Source: Cadophora sp. MPI-SDFR-AT-0126 (taxonomy: Eukaryota; Ascomycota; Leotiomycetes; Helotiales; Ploettnerulaceae). From it: a DNA stretch of 64,000 nucleotides. A model generated the notes under the pieces. The model worked only from the letters and a program-made list of their open reading frames with translations. It was not told the DNA's origin and made no database searches. The stretch covers positions 1,178,001 to 1,242,000 of the forward strand of contig JAGMVK010000011.1 in the NCBI GenBank assembly GCA_020747065.1. Reading direction: 5' to 3'. The translations under genes were made by a program, and so were the position numbers. Shown piece after piece: positions 55,101 through 64,000 of this stretch (positions are counted from its first letter, which is position 1; every line of letters starts with the position of its first letter).

Positions 55101-58084
55101 TGATTCGAATATCGCGCTGCTCTTTGATAGCCTTGGCATTTTCAATGACTTCGGCAACATTATCTCTGGCTTCGGTCAAGGATTGTGTTGATATCAGCCG
55201 CTGACTAGGTGGCATAGCTTTCTTCAGTCTGTCAAAATCATCGTTGACGACCTTGTCAGCAGTCTGAATTGAGAACGCGTCAGGTCCAGCTTCTGCTTCG
55301 CCTTGAACGACAACCGCAAGAACCGGCAATTTGCTTTGCGAGACTTTGCCAACATCTCGGAAGGTGTTGAGTAATTGAGTGCACTGTGCCCGGACAAGCT
55401 GTGTGAAGCTCACCAGATCTCGGTAGTGTGATGGTCGCTCATTCTCTACAATCTTTTGGAGGGGGTTGACGAATCTTGCTGCCTGATCCTTCGAGGTGCA
55501 ATTCTTTGCATACTCGTCAATGACCAATGCTGCCGTGAGTTGTGTAGAGGAGAAGGCAGATGATAAGCCAGGGACTATGCTGGCATCGTACGCTTCTAGA
55601 TGGCCGCTTGGGACAAGTGACATGATCAAACCCATAGCTCGGGCAGCCGAAACGCGAGATCTGATCAAAATATCCATACCAACAAGGTCTACGTCACCTT
55701 GCATCATGTGGCCATCTACATCATGCGATGAAGACGTCGGAACAGGCTCCACATTCTTGGTTGACTTGCGTCTTTGTTTCTTCGGTGGAGGTTCTGTTGC
55801 AGAAGGAGGGGAGACTGGACGTGTCGGAGTAGGAACAAATCCACTAGGCATCGAATAAGTGCTTCCCGACGGCTTTTGGAAGAGGGTAGCATTCATCGGT
55901 AATGGATGTCGAGAAACGCCAATGGGGTGAAGAGTAAGTTGCATGAGAGGATCAACATGTGCTGAAAACTGCTCAGCAAGATCCGCTGGATCCTTGGCCA
56001 GGTATTGTACCAAAGCCGCCCAGACTTGTAATGAGAGGTTGAGAGTGTCTGGATTTCGCTCTACCAGAATATTCTGATAGATGAGCCGTAGAATCTTGCC
56101 ATTCAGCCAATCACGAGTGCCGGCGCCCTCGATGTTGACAAATGTCATAAGTGCTCTTAATACAGCTGATCGGACTGATGTGATGGTATGTCGAAGGAAT
56201 GGGTAGAGTCGTGGTACTAAAAGAGCGAAAGATTGTTCTGAATCTCGAGCCGCATTTTGCTTCATTGCCTCGAGCACTTCCGGGAAACTGCAGAGTTTGG
56301 CGAGAAGATCCATAATCTGACCAGTACTGGCACTAAGGTCATCGCCGAGGTTTGACAAACATTCCCAGACGATGTTGATGAGACCATCCAGTGCCTCTGG
56401 TCGCAGGTTGACAAATTCCTTGGCGATCGGGATGAGAGTTGCTGCACTGACTGAACGAACATCGTCGTCCCAGTCTCCAAGACCCTTCATGACAGCTTTG
56501 ATGACTCCATCGATCAGATCGCTGTCCTTTAATAGAAGGTCGTTGCGAACAGCCACCAAGTAGCGCAATCCGATCATGCCACCATGGCAGATAGCCCAAC
56601 CAGGTTTTGTTAACTGGAGATCATCTTGTATCACCATCCGAAGTAGAATCCGGTGGACAGCGTAGACGGTAGTTGGTGGAAGATGGATGAGCAGTGCGCC
56701 TAGTGTCTGTCCAACGGTTTCGCGAATAGGCGCAACCACTGTATCGGACACGTAATCGCCAAATCGATCCAGCATAAAGACACAGCATAACCGGCAAGCA
56801 AGATCATCCAGCCATCTGCGATTTAGAGTGTCATTTTCTGAGCGGGTTCTTCCTCTGACTCGGCCAGCCCCACCACCATGAACTCTGATGATCTCTCTCA
56901 GACCCATAGCTGCACCATGTCGAGTCTCCCATTGAGGATCGAAAAGATCAACCATGAGGAATTCACACAGGCGTTCGTACGGCCATTCACCTCCGTCGGT
57001 CTCCTCTTCTGACTGAAGTTCGGACTTGATTGGGAGGACGGGGCCTTTGAATTCGGAGATGACTTTGCTGTCTTCGTCGACCTCAGAACTTCTGTCTAAA
57101 TTAAAGTAGTCAGAGACACCATTTCCGTTTGCGGCGGAATCATCCACGATGTCTGACATGGTGGTATCGGCACCGAGTTCTACAGATCCCATAGTGCTAG
57201 AGCGTCGAATTGACAAGTCGACTAGTCTGCTCTTGCTTCCCGCATGTTGGGCTTCCCGTTTTCTCTTGCGCTTTAGTTGATTTAGTTGACGTGCACTTAA
57301 ACCTGACTCTTCGGACGGAGTGCCAGGTTGCTTGTTTCCATTGCCATAGCCATTTGAGGCGTTGATGGAAGGTGTTGATGCGCCGTTTTGTTTGGGTGGA
57401 GGAAAATCAATTTCCATGTCCTCCTCGAGGTACTCTCCTAATAATCCTAGTCGACCAGCCAAAGTCTTCTTTTGATGCTCTAGTCGTTGCGCGGGATCGA
57501 GTGTCGCGAGTGCATAGTCAATATCCTTGCCCCCTCCTCGAAGTAGCTCTTTTCCATATTTGAGAATGGGGACAGGGTCAAGAGTATCGAGACTTAGTTG
57601 GCCCTCAGCAAAAGGTAGGTCATCGACCGGCTCTTCTTTCTTGATAGGATAGTCTTCTTCCTTCTTCTCGCTCTTCGCTGATCCATCGCCAGCATTTGGA
57701 TCATATCGTTCTGAATTATCGACAATCCCCCCTAGTGCTCTGGCAGCTGCTATGCGGGTATCCCATGTCTTGTGTCGGAGATATGGGACCACCCGGGTGA
57801 GGAGGTTGAATAACTCTTCAGGATGTGCTTTCTGGACATCAGCCAATTGCTGGGCAGCTGTGTTTCTGATCAGCTGAGTGCTTCCTGTCTCCAGCAGCCT
57901 AGGAAAGAGTCAGCATCTTCATGCATGGGAACTAAATGAGGAAGCCACTGTCTCAAATAGCAACACGGTTTCGGAGGGGTATTACGCACGTGACAAGGCG
58001 GTCAAGTCTGTTCACACGTGACGTTAGTGTCAGATTCGCATAGAGTTGTTTCAGGGTCTGGGATGTTTCTTACCTCGAAGCCAT
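52174..58084 (-). CDS. mot1: MOT1/BTAF1, Snf2-family ATPase that removes TBP from DNA
   Basis: Four exons on minus: 58084-58074 (11 nt), 58007-57990 (18 nt), 57898-52547 and 52477-52174; the phases close to 1894 aa, close to yeast Mot1 (1867). The junctions give MASRLDRLVTLLETGSTQLI, the conserved Mot1 N-terminus. The N-terminal two thirds are HEAT repeats that grip TBP. The C-terminal Snf2 ATPase has DDMGLGKTLQTL (about 1328), VLDEGHLIKN (about 1439), LSGTPIQNN, GGLGLNLTGADTV and DRAHRIGQKKVVNVYR. Mot1 uses ATP to dislodge TATA-binding protein and so redistributes transcription initiation in the nucleus. The last exon codes for the conserved ending with WLDDLGELWDDKQYEEEFDL. It is essential in yeast. 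Confidence 0.95.
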
Positions 58085-60276
58085 CTTGCCTTCTTACCAC
58101 GTCCAACACGTCACCTCTAACTCTAGGAAAGGTTTCGTATGACGGCAGGACACGCCATAAAGAAGTTGAGACCGCAGTCACGACGATCTGTTATGCTGGA
58201 AGCTGAGTTGACTCTGAAGTCTGCGAATGGGCGATGCAAAGAAATAGGAAAGTCGTCGTTGTTGCCGATCTAGACCTTCTTTCCCTTCTCTTCTCCGCCT
58301 TGTCGGCAATTGAGAAAAGCAAGTGCAACGCAAAGTGGGTAATTTTTCTTTGAGTCGAATCGTGACTTTCTGACCGCTGATTGGTCAGATTTTATTGATG
58401 TCCTTTTCCTTTTCCTTTTCTTTCGCCTTTGAAAAGCAACTATGGCTAGGAAGGTGAGTGCCAAAGGAGTGCAGGCAGAAAGATGTATGATGTCGCGATG
58501 TGACTCGACAGGTGCAGGCGCAAGTGCAAGTGACCGATCAACCAGTAAATAAATTCGGGCTGGATGTTTGAGATTTCGGCTGGTTCGGTATTATGGTGTA
58601 TTTGTGGAGTGCGTGCTGTCAGATTCAGTCCTGTTCCTGGTGGACGAGGTTGAGCCGTGGATATGCCGGGATGGATGATATGGGTGTGTGAGTGGATGTG
58701 GGTGCTCTCTACTTGCATGGGGCCTGTTCTGTCGCACCTCTCCTCTCCTCACGCGTACAGTACGGTGCAGTGCAGCGGTCGCGCGGTTGTCGCTGTCGCT
58801 TTCTTGGGTTGGGGCGGATCGTGCCTTCTATTATAGCTGCGCGCCCCGACAATTTTCGCTTGTGTTTTTAGTGCGCCTGATCCCTGCAGCCTCGACTAGG
58901 GGTAGAGGAGATCATTGAGAGCGAGAACAAACGACCGCCACAACTAAATCCCGCCAGCTCGTCATCACGGATTCAGGGGTTGGCGGGGGGAAAGGCGAAG
59001 GCAGAGCGGAAAGAGAGATATGTTCTTTTCCTTCTAATACTACCTGCACAAAAATTATTCTCTCCGCATTCTCTTCTACTGTAAAGGGATTGGGTATTAG
59101 GAAAAGCCGGGGTGGATTACGAAAGCGTGCATGCCCTGTAACAAACACCTACGACTGCACTGGTACGCATTTTTCGGGAGATCCTTGGCCAATGAGCATG
59201 GCAATAGCCCTGCAAATTCAAAAGCAAAGAACGAATGTCACAAAGCAAAGCGAGTAAAGAACTACAAAAGCTTGAAATGCATTCGCGTACTCGCCTATTA
59301 TCCTCGAGTACAAGAAAAATTACTACACCGCAATGCAAGGCTGTATTGGATACTGTCGGAAGTATCAGGGATCTATGGAAACCCTACAAATCAAAAACAT
59401 GAGGGATCTGCTAGTCCTTTCTCTATTGGACAGCTGGCAGTTTGCTATCCTCTGGACCCTGAGACGGCGGCAAAGTCAATGACTCGACCACCGCCCCAGG
59501 AATCTGATAAGTCGTCGTTCAACTGATAATTAGCTTGTTGCCTTCAGGTCGAGTTCCAGGTACGTTCGAGTCATATTTATGAACTTGTTTGCCTGATGGG
59601 TGGGTTACTTTTACGGGTGCCTAAATACAGCACATCCGAAGCGAAAATTAGGTGCGGACTTACAAGTATTTTCGAGTCTTACATGGTCCAGAAAGTCCCT
59701 TCTGTCGTTGAATGCTCACGACGATGAGCGAAGCAAGGCAAGGCGAGGCTGCTGTGGCTTACTGGCTGACATTTGATTTGCTGGACACCTTCCAACGGAT
59801 GATCTGACTGGAAGATCTCATAGGGACTAAACAAACGACGTCGTTTGATGGCAGATGGAGTAATCACCAGATGCATGATATCTATTGTAAGAGTTGAATG
59901 TTTACTTAGCTCTACAAACTCATGATTTCAAGCGCAAAGTGTACCTCCTGTTCACTGCATAAGGACAAGTCAGCAGCCAGATCCCATCCTGGATACCTTT
60001 CAACGGTGCTTGGCGAGGTAAGCCTATTGGGGCTTAGCAGACGGCATCCACCCTAGCATGCATCCGTGATGCCAACTTGAGGCATCCTGAACCTCGACGG
60101 CCATCACAATCCAAAACGCTACTTTCACACCAATTCTTGTGCCGCCGCAAACTCTCTTCCGTATTCTAGCCTCTCTTCCTGCACCCTTATTTTCGAATTG
60201 TATCACCTCCAATGCGGTGACCAGGTACCACGAGTTCTAGCCTCCCTCTCTTCGCCCTCGCCCTCACTTCGGCAGC
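58085..60276. other. Divergent promoter region, 2.2 kb
   Basis: Lies between the MOT1 and kinase starts. A CCTTTT repeat run is near 58400-58425. A plus frame at 59131-59526 is open but has no conserved motif. No RNA gene recognised. Confidence 0.5.
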
Positions 60277-63200
60277 ATGGCTTCATACAACACCACGATG
60301 CCTGCGACGGCCCCTCGATCAGTCTTTGGAGCACCAGTCCCCATGGCTGACCCTTCCGCCCCGGCAGGAACCTTTGCGCCGGGCACGAAGATCCAAGTGG
60401 GTAGCCAGAAGGTTATCATCCAGAAGTACTTCTCCGAAGGAGGATTCGCCCATGTCTACCTGGTCAAGATGCCCAAGCCCATTGATGGGACCGACATTGC
60501 CGTGTTGAAACGAGTGGCCGTACCAGATAAGGAACATCTGGCGAATATGCGGACGGAGGTGGAAACCATGAAGAAGCTGAAGGGGCATCGACCGATTGTT
60601 ACATACTTCGACTCCCACGCCTCGCAACTGAAAGGCGGAGGATACGAGGTGTTTCTGTTGATGGAGTTCTGCAATGGTGGAGGGCTGATAGACTTCATGA
60701 ATACACGGCTGCAGAATCGCTTGACAGAGCCAGAGATATTGAAGATCTTCTCTGATGTCGCAGAGGGAGTCGCTTGCATGCACTACTTGAAGCCTCCGCT
60801 CCTCCATCGGGATTTGAAGGTCGAGAATGTCCTCATAACTTCGACTGGGAGTTCCAAGAGATTCAAGCTCTGCGATTTTGGTTCCACGGCCCCACCACGA
60901 CCAGCGGCCACTACAGCTGCAGAGTGCAGGTTGATTGAGGATGATGTGCAGAAACATACTACGTTGCAATACAGGAGTCCCGAGATGGTCGACGTATACC
61001 GCAAACAACCGATTGACGAGAAGTCGGATATATGGGCATTGGGTGTACTGTTGTACAAGCTGTGCTATTACACGACACCGTTTGAGGCCCAGGGACAACT
61101 TGCGATTTTGAACGCCAGTTTCAAGTTTCCGAGCTACCCTCCGTTTTCTGACAACTTGAAAAAGCTCATAGGTAGGTTAGTTGGACAAGTTTATAGATAC
61201 ACCGCTAAGCTATGCAGCCTCAATGTTGAAGGAGAACCCTAAATCTCGCCCAAACATCTACCAAGTACTTCGAGAGGCATGTTTAATGCAAGGGTTGCCA
61301 GTGCCCATCAAAGACGTGGGTCAATGTCCAAGTCTTGAAAATATAATACTCATTCCACGTAGATTTATGCTGGACGAACGCAGTCAGAATCTAGACGAAA
61401 TCAACAGCTTCCCAAGCCAGAAGACTTTGCCTCACCACCAACTGTTGGGGCTGTGTATTCTCCACCTCCACCAGTTCAACAAGTCATTCCAGATATTGTG
61501 CCAATGAGAAGGGGAAGGCCCACAGCAAACCCACAACCACATGTAGCTAAACCGAGCCCGTCACCCATGCGTGGAGCAACCAGCGACCCTTGGGCGGCTT
61601 TGGATGCGAAGTCCAGTTCTCCAGCGCTTGATGATGTTTCCAGTCGATTTCCGAGCTTGGATCAATTTTCTTTACTTCACGATGGTGGGAAGTTTGACTT
61701 TGATCAGAGTTCTCCAACAAAGCCAACGGCACAACGAGATTTAAATCAGAGAGTAGCCGAAAAGCTAGCGGATGATGCATTTGCGGTACCTTCTCAGCCG
61801 ATAACAGTAACTCCATCAACTGTGAAGCCATCGAACAATGTGGTTTCTCGAGCACAGAAAATCATTTCTAGTAATCCAGAATTACAAGCTGCCGCCGCGC
61901 CAACTGTTGTCTCCCAGCCAACGCCTACACGACCACCGACTAGCTCGTATGTGTCGCAGGGCACTATGACTACCCCTACCCCACCTCCCACTGGACAGCA
62001 ACCTACAAAGTATGCGCCGTCGCCCGCATATCGATTCCCTCAGACATCTGATCATCACCGATCATCCAGTCTGCCGAGGAATCAAGAAGCTGTAAGTAAC
62101 AGGTCGCATCTCCTACGACCAGAAGAAAACCAATCTCTTCATCCTAATATTCCACGAAACTCATCTTTTACTCGACCTGGCCATGTGAGACATTCATCTT
62201 CGTCCCGTCCATCACTCGAGGCTGGCAGGCCTAGTCTTGAGGCGTTGGAGCCGGTACCAAGGACCAAGTCAAGTAACTCTCGCCCACGCCCATCAAGTAC
62301 CTATTTAGAATCGAACATGGATTTTCTGCGCGAGAAGGAAAAGGAGTCGAGCGGAAGACCATCTCTCTCAGAGAAGCGCCCTTCATACAGAGCCTTGGAA
62401 ACTGCTGTTGCAGACCCACCTTCGGATGAGGAGACAACTATCGAGTCGAACGTTGATTTCCTGCGCACGATGGAAGACCAGGACACTTCCAAAAAGGATA
62501 GGAGGCGTAGCAGCGGGAGTGGTAACAAGTCCAAGCGCTCTAGTCTGCCATCTATGTCGTTATCTGGCACCAAGAATCTTTTAGCAGGCAAATTCGGGGA
62601 CGCATTTAAGCGATTCGAGCACAATGCAAGCTCACCAACTCAACCGAGAACTCCAAGTCCTTTGAACGATATGGAGCGCAGGGATCTGACACCCATAGCT
62701 GGTTCAGAAGCCACTGACGGCCGTAGTGATGATGGAAATGTACTCGAAGACATGGAGCACATGGCACCCGAGCAACGACGTGAAATTGAGCGAAGACGGC
62801 TCTCCATGGAGGAAAAGCGTGTCGCCAATGCTGCAGCTGAGTACCGCAAGCGAGTAGCAGAACGAGGACCTACGGCACCTAGAAGCATAGGAGGCGTCTC
62901 ACGTGCAGCCAGCATCCAGCACAAGGTACAAAGCCTCCTCGATGAAAATCAAGGGCCATCCCCCGTCAAGAAAACAGCCGAGGGCTACGGACGATTCACC
63001 GACAGCGGCCCACCACCGCAATCCAGCCAATATGAACAAGCCGCAAACCCCTACGCTAAAACCACACCCTCTGTGATCCGGAAGCCGATTACACAGTCCG
63101 GAGGAGGCGTGATCCATCCCCGAACAGTACCCATCACCCAACCTGAACTCAACTACGCCAAACCACGCTCCGCTCTCCCCCCACAATCACAATCTCAACC

Positions 63201-63573
63201 CCAGCCCATCACATCTCCGGCAACCATCTCTCGTACTGGGCCTCGCCCAAATGCGCCGCCGAAACCAATGCATCTCAACAGCATCTCAACCGGCCCTTCA
63301 AACTCCATGCAGAACTCCCCTCCCAAACCCTCGGCTATGCCGCCTAGACCCCTGCAAGCTAGACCGGATATGACACTACAGGAGAAAGAGGATTATGTTG
63401 CGGATTTCAGTAAGAGGTTCCCCAGTCTGAGTGGGATTGAAATGGTGGAGACGAATATTGATGTTGGACCTTCTGGTGGAGGTGGGGGTCCGAGTGCTGG
63501 TGGTGCTGGGGTCGGGCAGGCGAAGGATGAGAGAGTCAGGGAAAGTGGTGGGTTGAGGAGTAGAGAGCTGTGA
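60277..63573 (+). CDS. Ark1/Prk1-family (NAK) actin-regulating Ser/Thr kinase
   Basis: Exons 60277-61171, 61218-61315 and 61363-63573 (introns 46 and 47 nt) give 1067 aa. The kinase domain (about 45-325) has a glycine loop SEGGFAHVYLV, K78 (AVLKRV), HRDLKVEN (D179), DFGST (200-204), and QYRSPEMVD. The NAK family (yeast Ark1, Prk1, Akl1; human AAK1, GAK) phosphorylates endocytic adaptors and Pan1 to control actin patches. The long C-terminus is Pro/Ser-rich with Pro-rich stretches that could bind SH3 domains as Abp1 does for Ark1/Prk1. It includes two copies of ESNxDFLR (ESNMDFLREKE, ESNVDFLRTME) and RRDLTPIAGSEA, then a basic coiled region (REIERRRLSMEEKRVANAAA). Start ATG 60277 follows a TC-rich leader. 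Confidence 0.92.
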
Positions 63574-64000
63574 GGTATGGGTGTGGAGAGGCTTTGTATA
63601 TCTACCGCTCATCTACTAAGGAGTCGAGTCGAGCCAATCAGTCGGCTGAGGCTGAGAGATATTTTTGGCTAGCCTAGCGGGTGATGGTTACGTGCGCAAT
63701 TTACCTATGTAGATGATAGACAGACCAATTGATCGATCGATCTGGGCAACTCACATCACGCCGACTGAAATTCATAATGGTCAAGAATATTCCACGATCA
63801 CTGTATAGCTTACCCGTCGTTCAGCTCTGGTCGAGCTGATTCTAAAGATCCGATGAAGCAGGCACACGATGAAAAACTCATGTTGCCCGGTAGGCTCCAT
63901 GCCAGAAGAAGTCGACTCGTTTGGATAATGCGAGGGACCTATCACTGGATCTGTCAACCGAGGGTCGTGGCTGCCGCATCAGCAGCTTCCTTCCCTCTGA
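63574..64000. other. 3' flank of the kinase gene
   Basis: Only the downstream flank of the kinase is visible. It contains a small GATC-rich palindromic string at about 63730-63742. No gene is seen before the window ends. Confidence 0.5.

Noticed and set aside
59131..59526. 131-codon plus-strand frame in the MOT1/kinase gap
   Set aside because: No conserved motif, weak start context, composition like the surrounding intergenic DNA.
1..64000. CRISPR arrays, operons, riboswitches, biosynthetic gene cluster
   Set aside because: The window is eukaryotic; no repeat-spacer array occurs and no polyketide, peptide or terpene synthase or cluster regulator is present.

Overview
The window is nuclear DNA of a filamentous ascomycete (Pezizomycotina). 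Evidence: short introns (about 45-115 nt) with GTRAGT donors and CTRAY-type branch sites, no operons, typical fungal families (Mot1, Grr1-type F-box/LRR, vacuolar M28 protease, Ark1/Prk1 kinase, BAG, Aim18, Git1-like permease), and a strongly AT-biased transposon block whose repeats differ only by transitions, the mark of repeat-induced point mutation (RIP). A leotiomycete is my guess, but the sequence alone does not prove it.

Layout. 0-9.3 kb: a Git1-like MFS permease (minus) and a membrane-anchored M24 peptidase (plus) share a promoter region; then a seven-helix membrane protein and a CECR5-type HAD phosphatase gene broken by two frameshifts. 9.7-10.6 kb: a small secreted eight-cysteine protein with a stop codon inside its signal peptide. 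12.6-22.6 kb: acyl-CoA synthetase, ribosomal protein uL13, a BAG co-chaperone whose membrane-anchored form has no AUG start, a CPYC glutaredoxin with a 3' frameshift, and an Aim18-type mitochondrial protein. 24.3-33.5 kb: GrrA F-box protein, a Cys/His-rich small protein, an alpha/beta hydrolase and the vacuolar membrane protease. 34.0-44.9 kb: a nested transposon block. 45-63.6 kb: an Ayr1-like reductase, a low-complexity protein of unknown function, MOT1 and an Ark1/Prk1-type kinase.

The transposon block resolves fully. The outer element is a Tc1/mariner-type DNA transposon (34027-44861, TA target duplication, 54-bp near-identical terminal inverted repeats that continue with weaker similarity, transposase relic on minus). 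It was hit by a Ty1/copia retrotransposon (35378-43049, minus orientation, two LTRs of exactly 218 bp, 5-bp target duplication AATAG). The LTRs differ at 22 positions, all transitions, with no indels. Without the insertion the outer element would be about 3.16 kb.

The genes are independent housekeeping or accessory units; I see no biosynthetic cluster. The most unusual points are the AUG-free leader and N-terminal extension of the BAG gene (possible dual targeting from a non-AUG start), the nested RIP structure with an unexplained extra arm and an antisense open region, and a run of lesions at 8-21 kb that may be real decay or local sequence error.
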